From Prauserella salsuginis (GTDB lineage: Bacteria; Actinomycetota; Actinomycetes; Mycobacteriales; Pseudonocardiaceae): a stretch of 64,000 bases of DNA. Location: contig NZ_JANBBF010000014.1 of the NCBI RefSeq assembly GCF_024648885.1, positions 1 to 64,000 on the forward strand, given 5' to 3'. The notes under the pieces are model-generated. The model was given only the letters and a program-made list of their open reading frames with translations. It was not told where the DNA came from and did no database searches. This document shows, piece by piece, positions 56,291-64,000 of the stretch (the stretch's first letter is position 1; each line of letters starts with the position of its first letter). A program made the translations under genes and the position numbers.

Positions 56291-57184
56291 ATGAGTCACG
56301 ACGTCACGACCGTCCTGAGTGACCTGTCATTCCTGGAGAGCCCACGCTGGCACGACGGCCGGATCTGGGTGTCCGACTTCTACACCCATCGCGTCTACTC
56401 CGCGGCCGAGGACGGCGGTGATCTGCGCGTCGAGGCGGAGGTTCCGCAGCAGCCGTCCGGACTCGGCTGGCTGCCCGACGGGCGTCTGCTCGTCGTCTCG
56501 ATGCGGGACGCCCGCCTGCTGCGGCGGGAACCGGACGGCCGGCTCGTGTGCCACGCCGACCTGTCGGCCCACGTGGGCGGGCACCTCAACGACCTCGTCG
56601 TCGACGACCACGGCCGCGCATTCGTCGGGGACTTCGGATTCGATCTCATGGGCGGCGCGCCGGCGCGTCCGACGAACCTGATGCGGGTCGATCCGGACGG
56701 CACGGTGACGACGGCCGCTGAGGACATGCACTTCCCCAACGGCAGCGTCATCACCGACGACGGCACGCTGCTGGTGTGCGAGACCCTCGCCAACCGGGTG
56801 GCGGCGTTCGACATCGCCGCCGACGGCACGCTCACGAACCGGCGCGTCTGGGCCGCGTTCGGTGATCCGCCCACCGAGCGGGAGATCGAGAAGGCACTGC
56901 CGCAGGTCCTCGTCGCCGCGGACGGCTGCTGTCTGGACGCCGCCGGTGCCCTGTGGATCGCCGATGCCACGGGCAACCGTGCCATCCGCGTGCGCCCGGG
57001 TGGCGAGATCGTCGACGAGATCCGGCCCGGCACCGGCGTGTTCGCGTGCATGCTCGGCGGCGCGGACGGCCGCACGTTGTACCTGTGCACGGCACCCGAT
57101 TTCCACGAGGATGCGCGGACCTCGGCACGCGAAGCCGTGTTGCGGTCCGTGCGGGTGCACGCCGCCCACGCGGGCAGGCCCTGA
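56291..57184 (+). CDS. SMP-30/gluconolactonase-like protein
   Basis: A 297-residue six-bladed beta-propeller lactonase. Metal-site elements are E in FLESPRWHDG, N in HLNDLVVDDHG, N in MHFPNGSV and D in LWIADATGNRAI. It probably hydrolyses a sugar or other lactone in the cytoplasm. The ATG at 56291 gives the normal family N-terminus (SFLESPRWHDGRIWVSD). Single gene. Confidence 0.87.
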   Translation: MSHDVTTVLSDLSFLESPRWHDGRIWVSDFYTHRVYSAAEDGGDLRVEAEVPQQPSGLGWLPDGRLLVVSMRDARLLRREPDGRLVCHADLSAHVGGHLNDLVVDDHGRAFVGDFGFDLMGGAPARPTNLMRVDPDGTVTTAAEDMHFPNGSVITDDGTLLVCETLANRVAAFDIAADGTLTNRRVWAAFGDPPTEREIEKALPQVLVAADGCCLDAAGALWIADATGNRAIRVRPGGEIVDEIRPGTGVFACMLGGADGRTLYLCTAPDFHEDARTSAREAVLRSVRVHAAHAGRP

Positions 57185-57304
57185 CCGCCGATCGGCAGGC
57201 CGCGACGGCGGGCCTCGACTTCGGTATCACCCCGATGCGGGTCGAGCTGCTCGCGTCGGCGAAACCCCAGCTCGCAGAGTCGCGAGACTTTACACTCGTC
57301 CCAC

Positions 57305-58861
57305 ATGAGCGACCGACAACCCGGCACCGCGGCCGACAACCCGCGGCTGGGACCGGTCTTCTACGTGTCGCTCGCCGCATCCGTCGCGTTCATCGTCGTC
57401 GGAGTCGCGGTGCCGTCGCGCGTGGCCGACGTCCTCGAAGCGACACGGCAGCTGGTGGTCGACACGTTCGGCCCGGCCTATCCGGTCACGGTCCTGGCGC
57501 TGCTGCTGTTCGTGGCAGCGCTCGCACTGACCCCGTTCGGCAGGATGCGACTCGGGACCGCCGACACGCGGCCGGAGTTCGGCTGGGTGTCGTGGATCGC
57601 GATGCTGCTCAGCGCGGGTGTCGGGCTGAGTTTCCTGTTCTGGGGCACCGCCGAGCCACTGATCCACCTGGCCGACCCGCCCGGTGGCACCGCGGAGCCC
57701 GGGTCGGCCGAGGCCGCTGCCGTGGGCATCCGCTACTCGTTCCTGTTCTGGGGGCTGCACGCCTGGGCGATCTACGCCGTCGTCGGGATCGCGGTCGGCT
57801 ACTCCAGCTTCCGGCACGGGCGCAAACTGCTGGTCAGCGCAGCCCTGCGGCCGCTGCTGGGCCGTACGGCCGACGGCCCGGTCGGCAAGGTCGTCGACAT
57901 CCTGGCGGTGTTCGCGATCCTGTTCGGGGTCGCGACGTCACTCGGGCTCGGCACCCGCGAGTTGAACGCGGGCATGGGCCACGCGCTGGGCGTGCCCGAG
58001 TCGTACGGCGCCAAGATCGCGATCATCGCGGGGCTGATGACCGTCAGCACCATCTCGGCCATGACGGGGCTCGGCAGGGGCATCCGCGTGCTGAGCCTGG
58101 TCAACATCGCACTGTGCGGGGTGCTGCTCGGATTCGTGCTCATCCTCGGACCGACGGCCCACATCTTCGGCACTCTCGGCACCGGCCTCCGCGATTACGT
58201 AGGCAGTTTCCTGCCGATGAGCTTCGCGGCGGAGGGCGCCGAGGGTGACACCTGGAATCAGGAGTGGGTCTACTTCTTCTGGGCGTGGTGGATCGGCTGG
58301 GCCCCGTTCGTCGGAACGTTCATCGCCCGGATCTCGCGCGGCCGTACGATCCGCAGCATCGTCGCCGGAGTGGTGTTGGTCCCGACCGCGGTGAGCGTCG
58401 GCTGGTTCTCCGTCTTCGGTGGAACCGCGCTGCAGCGCGAGGAAGCCGGCGCCGTGGACGTGTCCCACGTCGCGGGCAATACCAAGGCCGTCGCGACCGT
58501 GGAGGTGCTGGGCAGCCTACCCGGTGCGACGTTGACGTTCGTCCTGCTCGTGCCGGTGCTGGCGCTGCTGTTCATCACATCCGCGGACTCGGCGTCGTTC
58601 ATGCTGGGCAGCACCACCTCGGGCGGGAGCTTGAAACCGCCGAAGCCGCTGCGGCTGATGTGGGCGTTCGCGGCCGCGTTCGCCGCCGTCCTGCTGCTGG
58701 GGCGCGGCGCGACGACACTGCAGGGCTCGGCCGTCATCGCCGCGGCGCCGTTCGCCGTGATCCTGATCGGACTGTGCGTGTCGCTGACGCTCTCACTGTG
58801 GCGGGACCGCGCCGCCGAACGCGCGGATCACCCGATCCCCACCGACCCGCCGGATCCGTGA
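57305..58861 (+). CDS. BCCT-family betaine/choline/carnitine transporter
   Basis: A 518-residue transporter with 12 helices. The family motif WWIGWAPFVGTFIARISRGRT is in helix 8; SAGVGLSFLFWGTAEPL in helix 3 is the glycine-rich substrate region. The cytoplasmic N- and C-termini are short, without the long osmosensing C-terminal helix of BetP, so activity may not be osmotically gated. It imports glycine betaine, choline or ectoine-type solutes by sodium or proton symport. Confidence 0.93.
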   Translation: MSDRQPGTAADNPRLGPVFYVSLAASVAFIVVGVAVPSRVADVLEATRQLVVDTFGPAYPVTVLALLLFVAALALTPFGRMRLGTADTRPEFGWVSWIAMLLSAGVGLSFLFWGTAEPLIHLADPPGGTAEPGSAEAAAVGIRYSFLFWGLHAWAIYAVVGIAVGYSSFRHGRKLLVSAALRPLLGRTADGPVGKVVDILAVFAILFGVATSLGLGTRELNAGMGHALGVPESYGAKIAIIAGLMTVSTISAMTGLGRGIRVLSLVNIALCGVLLGFVLILGPTAHIFGTLGTGLRDYVGSFLPMSFAAEGAEGDTWNQEWVYFFWAWWIGWAPFVGTFIARISRGRTIRSIVAGVVLVPTAVSVGWFSVFGGTALQREEAGAVDVSHVAGNTKAVATVEVLGSLPGATLTFVLLVPVLALLFITSADSASFMLGSTTSGGSLKPPKPLRLMWAFAAAFAAVLLLGRGATTLQGSAVIAAAPFAVILIGLCVSLTLSLWRDRAAERADHPIPTDPPDP

Positions 58862-58956
58862 GACCACGCGCCTCGGTCCGCACGTAGCCGACGTCGAGTG
58901 GTGCACGGGCACGGAACAGCCGGGAATCCGATCTCTGACCTCGCACGGGAACACAG

Positions 58957-58994
58957 CGGCCGGTGAACCCGCCACGAGGCCGGTTCACCGGCCG
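58957..58994. terminator. Bidirectional hairpin after the BCCT transporter
   Basis: A perfect 13-bp stem (CGGCCGGTGAACC with GGTTCACCGGCCG) and 12-nt loop lie between convergent genes. Confidence 0.65.
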
Positions 58995-58997
58995 TGC

Positions 58998-59207
58998 TCA
59001 TTCGGAGGTTCCCGCCCAGACGACGGCCTGAGCCACGATCACGGTCTCGCCGTCGAACGTCACCGACGGCCCTTCGTGGAGCGTGTACCCGAGGTCCAGC
59101 ATCTCGCTGACCCGGTGGCAGAAGGACGCATCGTCCGGGCCGGTGAGAACCCGGTACCGGGGCATTCCTTCGGGCGGTTCACTGCGGCGAACCTCGTGAT
59201 CTGTCAT
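58998..59207 (-). CDS. DUF1737 domain protein
   Basis: A 69-residue protein. RYRVLTGPDDASFCHRVSEM and LGYTLHEGPSVTFDG match DUF1737, a small domain of unknown function. GGAGG lies 5 nt before the ATG. Single small gene next to the VOC protein. Confidence 0.8.
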   Translation of the reverse strand: MTDHEVRRSEPPEGMPRYRVLTGPDDASFCHRVSEMLDLGYTLHEGPSVTFDGETVIVAQAVVWAGTSE

Positions 59208-59265
59208 GTGCTCCTCCGTCGACCTCTGCCTGGCTGCTTCGCCAACGAAACCCGGAGGCGGACGT

Positions 59266-59658
59266 TCACAGTGGAGCTTTGAGCCCGACCCGGTGCCCGT
59301 CAGGATCACGCACGATCGCGAACCGCTGTCCCCACGGCATGTCGGTCGGCGGCTTGACGACGACCACACCGGCCCGATCCAGATCCGCGACGAGCCCGTC
59401 GAGCCGTTCGTGCGTTCGGAGTTCGACGTCGACCTGCGGGCCGCCTGCCGACGGCTGCGGTGCGGTCTCGTCCCACCATGCGGCGAATCCCGTCGAGTGC
59501 AGCACGAGTGTGAGACCGGCGTTCACCGACACCCACGCCTCCGCAGGGCCTTCTCCGGCGCGGTTCCGACCGCGGAACGCGAAGCCGAGCCGCTCGTAGA
59601 AGCCGCGACTGCGCTCCAGGTCGGCGACGACGAGGTTGAGCTGGACGACGGTGACCAC
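59266..59658 (-). CDS. VOC-superfamily protein
   Basis: A 130-residue glyoxalase/bleomycin-resistance fold protein with two beta-alpha-beta-beta-beta modules (VQLNLVVADLERSRGFYERL; VVVVKPPTDMPWGQRFAIVRDPDGHRVGL). Possible metal ligands are visible but incomplete, so it could be a binding protein or an isomerase. Divergent or tandem partners give no hint; it lies next to an AraC/GyrI regulator. Confidence 0.82.
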   Translation of the reverse strand: MVTVVQLNLVVADLERSRGFYERLGFAFRGRNRAGEGPAEAWVSVNAGLTLVLHSTGFAAWWDETAPQPSAGGPQVDVELRTHERLDGLVADLDRAGVVVVKPPTDMPWGQRFAIVRDPDGHRVGLKAPL

Positions 59659-59686
59659 GCGCGCAGCCTACCGCCGGACCGCTACG

Positions 59687-60553
59687 TCAGTCGCGTTCGA
59701 CGGGCATCCAGATCTCGCACGTCGCGGTGCTGAAGTCGTCGGCCCGGTCGATCACCGACACGATCGAGGGGCCGGGCCGCAACCGCCACGGGTTGGCGGG
59801 GAACCACTCCGTCGCGGTCGCCGCGAACCCGTCCTGCAGCGCCTTCGGGTGCTCGCCGGACGTACGGAACACCGCCCACGTGCCCGCCGGCACGTCGATC
59901 GCGTCGAGGTCGTCCGGGACACGTGTCTCGGCGTCGACGGCCACGCCGTGCAGATAGGTCAGCTCGCTGCCCTCCGTGTAGTCGGGGTCGACGTCGGCGC
60001 TGACCTGCAGCAGTCCCGCCGGATCCGCGTTGCTCAACTGCTTGAGACGGTCGTGCTCGGCGGCCGGCAGCGACGTGATGTGGTCCTGGATGTGCGGATT
60101 CGCCCCTTCGTGGATCAGCGGTACGCGGGCCGCGTGTCCGACGAGGCGGAGATCGGGTCGTTCGACGATGCGGGCATTCATGGCGGTGCTCCCTTCGACG
60201 GTCAGGCGGAACCTGAGTTGCGGTTGGCTGCGAAGGGGGCCGCCGTCGCGGCGGACCTCGGCCGGACCGGCGCCGTGGACGGAGCGGAACGCTCGGCCGA
60301 AGGCCTCCGTCGAGCCGTACCCATACCGGACGGCGATCGTCAGCAGATCCTCCCCGCCGATCACGTCGGCCGTGGCGACGGTCATGCGCCTACGCCGGAC
60401 GTACTCCGACACCGGCATCCCCGCCAGGGACGAGAACATGCGCCGCAGGTGGTACTCCGTGGTCGCCGACCGGCGGGCGAACGCATCGACGTCGAGGTCC
60501 TCGCCGAGGTCTTGCTCCACCGCGGAGACGAGGCGGTTCAGAATCTCGATCAC
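59687..60553 (-). CDS. AraC-family regulator with GyrI-like effector domain
   Basis: A 288-residue regulator: an N-terminal AraC helix-turn-helix pair (about 5-100; ATTEYHLRRMFSSLAGMPVSEYVRRRRMT, in part) and a C-terminal GyrI/BmrR-like domain (about 125-285) that binds small hydrophobic or cationic compounds. This is the Rob/SoxS-like layout used for drug response. GTG follows GGGAG by 5 nt. It may control the divergent methyltransferase or the VOC gene. Confidence 0.9.
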   Translation of the reverse strand: MIEILNRLVSAVEQDLGEDLDVDAFARRSATTEYHLRRMFSSLAGMPVSEYVRRRRMTVATADVIGGEDLLTIAVRYGYGSTEAFGRAFRSVHGAGPAEVRRDGGPLRSQPQLRFRLTVEGSTAMNARIVERPDLRLVGHAARVPLIHEGANPHIQDHITSLPAAEHDRLKQLSNADPAGLLQVSADVDPDYTEGSELTYLHGVAVDAETRVPDDLDAIDVPAGTWAVFRTSGEHPKALQDGFAATATEWFPANPWRLRPGPSIVSVIDRADDFSTATCEIWMPVERD

Positions 60554-60669
60554 GACTGCTCCCTTCGCGATCGATTCTCACGAGCCGCGACGTCCGTCCG
60601 CCCGATCTTTCCTGCCCGATCCGGTCGCGTCCACGTGGCCACCGCGTGCCCGGCTGGACGGAAACGGCG

Positions 60670-60705
60670 TTGCGGCTCCCTGCCTTGCCTGTGCAATCTG
60701 CTCGC
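60670..60705 (+). promoter_or_regulatory. Putative promoter of the methyltransferase gene
   Basis: TTGCGG (60670-60675) and CAATCT (60694-60699) are spaced 18 bp, and the GTG start lies 6 nt after the -10, so the message would be leaderless. No ribosome binding site is present. Confidence 0.45.
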
Positions 60706-61458
60706 GTGCGGACATACGAGGAACTCATCACGGAGGCGGTGAACGCCGACGTCACAGGCTGGGGCTTCGACTGGCTCACGGGCCGGGCCACGGAGGAACG
60801 GCCGCCGTGGGGGTACGCGCGCATGCTCGCCCGACTGCTGGGCGAGGTCGGGTCCGCTGTGGACATCGACACCGGCGGCGGTGAAGTCGTCGCCGAAGCT
60901 CCGAAGCTTCCGCCGCACATGGCGGTCACCGAAAGCTGGCCGCCGAACGCCGAACGCGCCCGTGCACGGCTCGGACCCCGCGGTGTCGAGGTGTTCGACA
61001 CCGCCGGCGGCCCATTGCCCCTTCCCGACCGGTCGTTCGAACTCGTCACCTCGCGCCACCCGGTGCGGCCCGACTGGGACGAGATCCACCGGGTGCTGAC
61101 TCCCGGTGGTCGCTATGTCGCGCAGCACGTCGGCCCTGGCTCGGCGTTCGAACTCATCGAATTCTTCCTCGGCCCGTTGCCCGAGGCCAGGCAGCAGCGC
61201 CATCCGGATGACGAAGCGCAGGCGGCGCGGTGGGCGGGCCTCGTCGTCGACTCCGTCCGGACGGCGCGGTGCCGCATGGAGTTCCACGACGTCGGGGCGA
61301 TCGTGTGGATCCTGCGCAAATGCGTGTGGTGGGTGCCGGACTTCTCCGTCACCAGGTACTCGGACAAGCTCCGCGAGCTCGACAGCGGACTACGCGAGGG
61401 CACGCCGTGCATCGCTCACTCGACCCGCCACCTGATCGAGGCTCACCGTCCCGCCTGA
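60706..61458 (+). CDS. SAM-dependent methyltransferase
   Basis: A 250-residue class I methyltransferase. The SAM-binding motif I is DIDTGGGEV; motif II region VFDTAGGPLPLPD, then HPVRPDWDEIHRVLTPGGRYV (in part) is the usual post-II segment. It is like UbiE/Methyltransf_11 proteins. GTG at 60706 is chosen because a promoter ends 6 nt before it, implying a leaderless transcript. Substrate unknown. Divergent from the AraC/GyrI regulator. Confidence 0.85.
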   Translation: MRTYEELITEAVNADVTGWGFDWLTGRATEERPPWGYARMLARLLGEVGSAVDIDTGGGEVVAEAPKLPPHMAVTESWPPNAERARARLGPRGVEVFDTAGGPLPLPDRSFELVTSRHPVRPDWDEIHRVLTPGGRYVAQHVGPGSAFELIEFFLGPLPEARQQRHPDDEAQAARWAGLVVDSVRTARCRMEFHDVGAIVWILRKCVWWVPDFSVTRYSDKLRELDSGLREGTPCIAHSTRHLIEAHRPA

Positions 61459-61602
61459 TGTGGAGCGGCGACGCCGACCGCCATCACGACAGCGCGAGAA
61501 AGTCGCGGAGCCAACGATCGACGTCACGCATCGTCTCCGCTCGGAGCGGCCGAACGGCCTCGCGCACCCCCGTCGACGGGCAGTCCGTGCCAGGGTTTCC
61601 CC

Positions 61603-62076
61603 ATGGAGATCCACGTCGCGGACGAACGCGCACAGCTCGAGGCGAGACTCGACGAACAGCGTGAACAGATTTTGGGCATCCTGGCCGACCTCGACGAATC
61701 GGAGGCGCGGGAGCGACTGGTGCCGTCGCTGACCACTCCGCTCGGACTGGTCAAACACGCCGTCTTCGTGGAGCGAGTCTGGTTCCATTCCCGGGTGGCC
61801 GGCGTGCCCCGGGCCGAGTTGGGACTGCCCGACAGCGTCGACGACAGTTTCGTGCTGACTGCCGAGGACACGATCGAAACCGTCAGCCGGTCGTTCGTCG
61901 ACGCGTGCGCGCACTCCCGTGCCGTAGCGGCGGATCACGACCTCGACGAGCAGTTCTCGTGGCGGCGCGGCCCGGTCGATCTGCGCTACATCTACGGGCA
62001 CATGATCGCCGAGTTCGCCCGCCATGCCGGCCACGGCGACATCCTCGTCGAGCAGCTCAGATCGCAGCGAACCTAA
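61603..62076 (+). CDS. DinB-family (DUF664) protein
   Basis: A 157-residue four-helix-bundle protein. LGLVKHAVFVERVWFHSRVAG carries two His and IYGHMIAEFARHAGHGDIL further His residues, the likely metal triad of DinB proteins. Many are thiol-dependent transferases using mycothiol or bacillithiol. Its last codons (CAGCGAACC then the TAA stop) form the first unit of a tandem repeat running to 62174. Confidence 0.88.
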   Translation: MEIHVADERAQLEARLDEQREQILGILADLDESEARERLVPSLTTPLGLVKHAVFVERVWFHSRVAGVPRAELGLPDSVDDSFVLTAEDTIETVSRSFVDACAHSRAVAADHDLDEQFSWRRGPVDLRYIYGHMIAEFARHAGHGDILVEQLRSQRT

Positions 62077-62174
62077 GACACAGCGAACTCAAGGCGCAGC
62101 GAACTCAAGGCGCAGCGAACTCAAGGCGCAGCGAACCCAGGACACCGTGACCCCAGGACACCGTGAGCCCAGGG
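62065..62174. repeat. 16-bp tandem repeat starting inside a gene end
   Basis: About seven units of 16 bp; the core three are identical CAGCGAACTCAAGGCG. The first unit contains the last codons and the TAA stop (62074-62076) of the DinB gene; later units drift to CCGTGACCCCAGGACA. Noncoding after the stop. Confidence 0.85.
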
Positions 62175-62243
62175 ACGAGGGCCCCTGACCGATTCACGGC
62201 GCCGGAATCGGCGAACGACACCTCCCGCAATCGGTGCCTTTTC

Positions 62244-62261
62244 AGTGCACTATGATGCACT
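62244..62261. promoter_or_regulatory. Inverted repeat overlapping the -10 of the XRE-cupin gene
   Basis: AGTGCA and TGCACT are separated by 6 nt. The interval contains TATGAT (62251-62256), a perfect -10, and the ATG at 62264 lies 7 nt after it. A protein bound here would block its own promoter; the adjacent XRE protein is the obvious candidate. Confidence 0.65.
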
Positions 62262-62263
62262 CC

Positions 62264-62869
62264 ATGGACGACGGTGCAGCGACGCTCGCTCGTGCGATCG
62301 GCACGCGAGTGAAGCAGGAACGGCGTGCCCGCGAGTGGACGCTCGACCAGCTCGCCGCGCATGCCGGGGTGAGCAGGCGCATGGTCGTGAACGTCGAACA
62401 CGGAACGGCGAACCCGAGCGTGAGCACGCTGCTGCGACTGTCGGAGGCACTCGGTGTCGGACTTCCCTCCCTCGTCGAACCACCCGTCGCCCGCACGGCC
62501 AAGCTGACCAGGGCCGGCGAGGGCGCCGTGCTGTGGACGGGCGAGTCGGCCGGCCGCGGCACCCTGGTGGCCGGCACGCACCCGCCCGACGTGGTCGAGC
62601 TGTGGGACTGGACCCTCGCCGCGGGCGAGCGGCACGAGAGCGAGGCGCACGCCGACGGCACCCGCGAACTGCTGCACGTTCAGGAGGGTGCGATCACCGT
62701 CGAGGTCGACGGCCAGGTCCACGAACTCGGCACCGGGGACGCGCTGACCTTCCACGGCGACGTCCCGCATTCCTACGCGAACCCTCACGACGAGTCCGCG
62801 CGGTTCTCGCTGACGGTCTTCGAACCGGGCGTGGGGACGACACACAGAACGGAGCAACCCGATGCCTGA
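62264..62869 (+). CDS. XRE-family regulator with C-terminal cupin
   Basis: A 201-residue regulator: HTH_3 domain (about 8-65; LDQLAAHAGVSRRMVVNVEHG) and a cupin sensor (about 110-190; HADGTRELLHVQEGAITVEV, FHGDVPHSYAN). The cupin probably binds a small acid or amino acid-derived ligand. The message appears leaderless. It overlaps the B3/B4 gene by 8 nt and heads a three-gene operon. Confidence 0.9.
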   Translation: MDDGAATLARAIGTRVKQERRAREWTLDQLAAHAGVSRRMVVNVEHGTANPSVSTLLRLSEALGVGLPSLVEPPVARTAKLTRAGEGAVLWTGESAGRGTLVAGTHPPDVVELWDWTLAAGERHESEAHADGTRELLHVQEGAITVEVDGQVHELGTGDALTFHGDVPHSYANPHDESARFSLTVFEPGVGTTHRTEQPDA

Positions 62870-63665
62870 CCTCGTGACGCCCGACGACTTCCTGGCGGCC
62901 TGCACCGTCGAGCCGGAGGTGTTCGAGCTGCGACCGGACTACCGCGCCGCGCTGCTCGTCGTCGACGGCCTCGCACCGGACAACAGTGACGGCGCCGTCG
63001 ACGCGGCCGACGAACTGATCGCTTCCGCCGAGGCGCACGCCCGCACCCTGCTGGCGAGCACGCCGGTCGACGAGCTGCCGCACATCGCCGCCTGGCGCGA
63101 GGCCTATCGGGCGTTCGGAGCCAAGCCCCAGCGCACCCGCAACAGTCTGGAAGCGCTCACCCGGCGAGCCGAGAAGGGGCTGCCGCGGGTGAACGCACTC
63201 ACCGACGTCTACAACGCCGTGTCCGTACTGCGCCAGATTCCGCTCGGCGGCGAGGACTTCCACGCCTACGACGGGCCGGCACGGCTGACCAGAGCTACCG
63301 GCGACGAGCCCTTCGACACGGCCGCGGGCGGTGAGACCGTCCTCGAGCACCCGCAGCCCGGTGAGGTCGTGTGGTGTGACGGCTCGGGAGTGACGTGCCG
63401 CCGGTGGAACTGGCGGCAGGGCCGCCGCACCGGACTCACCGACGCCACGACGACGGCGCTGTTCATCCTCGACGCGCTCGCACCCATGACCGACGAAGAG
63501 CTCACCTCCGCGGCCGACGACCTCGCCGACGCAGTGGGCATGCTCGGTGACAGAGTGACCGTCACACGCCGGCTGATCGGCGCCGCACCGGAAGTGACTC
63601 CGCCGAAAGAGACCCCGGTAAACGAGACACCGGCAAACGAGAATCCGGCGAAGGAGACCGTATGA
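62862..63665 (+). CDS. B3/B4 tRNA-editing-like domain protein
   Basis: A 267-residue protein with the B3/B4 domain of phenylalanyl-tRNA synthetase (about 20-235): YRAFGAKPQRTRNSLEAL and LPRVNALTDVYNAVSV are the signature. Stand-alone members may edit mischarged tRNA or bind amino acids. The last 25 residues are PKETPVNETPANENPAK repeats. It overlaps the regulator by 8 nt and the DapA-like gene by 4 nt, so it is cotranslated with both. Confidence 0.88.
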   Translation: MPDLVTPDDFLAACTVEPEVFELRPDYRAALLVVDGLAPDNSDGAVDAADELIASAEAHARTLLASTPVDELPHIAAWREAYRAFGAKPQRTRNSLEALTRRAEKGLPRVNALTDVYNAVSVLRQIPLGGEDFHAYDGPARLTRATGDEPFDTAAGGETVLEHPQPGEVVWCDGSGVTCRRWNWRQGRRTGLTDATTTALFILDALAPMTDEELTSAADDLADAVGMLGDRVTVTRRLIGAAPEVTPPKETPVNETPANENPAKETV

Positions 63666-64000
63666 CCACCCGAGGGCAACGTCCGGACGCGACCGGCGCG
63701 TTCACCGGACTCAGCGCCTTCCCGCTCACTCCCCTGCGGGACGACACCGTCGACGAGGCCGCGTTCGTCGGACTGGTCGAACGGCTCGTGGCCGCGGGGC
63801 CGGATTCGATCACCGCGCTCGGCTCGACCGGGTCCTACGCCTACCTCGGCAGGGAGGAACGCGCCCGCGTCGCCCGCCTGGCCGTCGAGCAGGCCGACGG
63901 CGTGCCCGTGTTCGTCGGTGTCGGCGACCTGCGGACGTCACATGTCCTCGCGCACGTCGACAACGCGGAAGCCGCGGGCGCGGCGGGAATCCTGCTCGCC
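63662..64000 (+). CDS. Dihydrodipicolinate synthase-family lyase (partial)
   Basis: The first 113 residues of a DapA-like aldolase, cut by the window end. The start LSAFPLTPLRDDTVDEAAF and the pyruvate loop ALGSTGSYAYL (GTTGE in true DapA) are visible; the Schiff-base Lys lies beyond. The variant loop suggests a different keto-acid lyase rather than lysine synthesis. Third gene of the XRE-cupin operon. Confidence 0.85.
   Translation, partial: MTTRGQRPDATGAFTGLSAFPLTPLRDDTVDEAAFVGLVERLVAAGPDSITALGSTGSYAYLGREERARVARLAVEQADGVPVFVGVGDLRTSHVLAHVDNAEAAGAAGILLA

Noticed and set aside
55367-56299. Minus-strand open frame with FRVPG-type repeats
   Set aside because: It runs over a 15-bp noncoding repeat and out of frame through the SnoaL-like gene; no start signal.

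Overview
The window is GC-rich DNA from an actinomycete, probably a member of the Pseudonocardiaceae. This rests on a WhiB2 protein, mycothiol synthesis (MshB), a thymidylate kinase with the GAGKRT P-loop, an IdeR-type iron box, an LAxTG cell-wall sorting signal, several apparently leaderless promoters and many GTG/TTG starts. I found no rRNA, tRNA, CRISPR array, transposase or prophage gene.

Layout. (1) 1-4720: 3-hexulose-6-phosphate synthase in strikingly G/T-rich DNA, a short unknown protein, an acetate-uptake-family protein, and a WYL regulator divergent from an FAD-linked oxidase across a perfect inverted repeat. (2) 4881-26309: a region whose order partly matches M. tuberculosis Rv3247c-Rv3260c: tmk, a cationic amino acid permease, a CDF transporter, manA, a TobH-like SIS protein, a Trm112-like protein, manB, DUF3499, a degenerate metallopeptidase and whiB2. 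Accessory genes interrupt it: a polytopic protein with a lipase-like tail, a macro-domain fusion, a Tat-exported GH2 beta-galactosidase and two surface proteins. (3) 26687-40908: a site-2 protease, the mshB operon, an oligopeptide ABC system whose fused ATPase gene faces its permeases, an LpqW-like lipoprotein, typA, and a small Cys-rich protein behind an iron box. The order typA-lpqW-mshB matches Rv1165-Rv1170 with the peptide transporter inserted. (4) 41050-51110: YciI, a response regulator-kinase-NUDIX operon divergent from a LolA-like protein with an ABC exporter, and a thiamine ABC importer (thiBPQ) behind a TPP riboswitch. (5) 51245-64000: mostly small single-gene units (pterin dehydratase, GNAT, mycothiol-dependent-isomerase-like protein, thioesterase, Tat amidase, SMP-30, BCCT transporter, VOC, AraC, methyltransferase, DinB), ending in a tight operon of XRE-cupin regulator, B3/B4-domain protein and a DapA-like lyase cut by the window edge.

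Connections. manB and manA supply mannose phosphates, and LpqW controls mannolipid synthesis in mycobacteria, so the window holds several pieces of mannose-glycolipid metabolism. MshB and the DinB/MDMPI-fold proteins link to mycothiol. The clearest candidate regulatory circuits are the WYL palindrome, the paired CTCAGC repeats between the two-component system and its divergent operon, the iron box, the TPP riboswitch and an inverted repeat over the -10 of the XRE-cupin gene.

A recurring oddity is the number of short imperfect tandem repeats (14-31 bp units) beside genes, several touching or overlapping stop codons, plus one 109-bp repeat upstream of the metallopeptidase gene.
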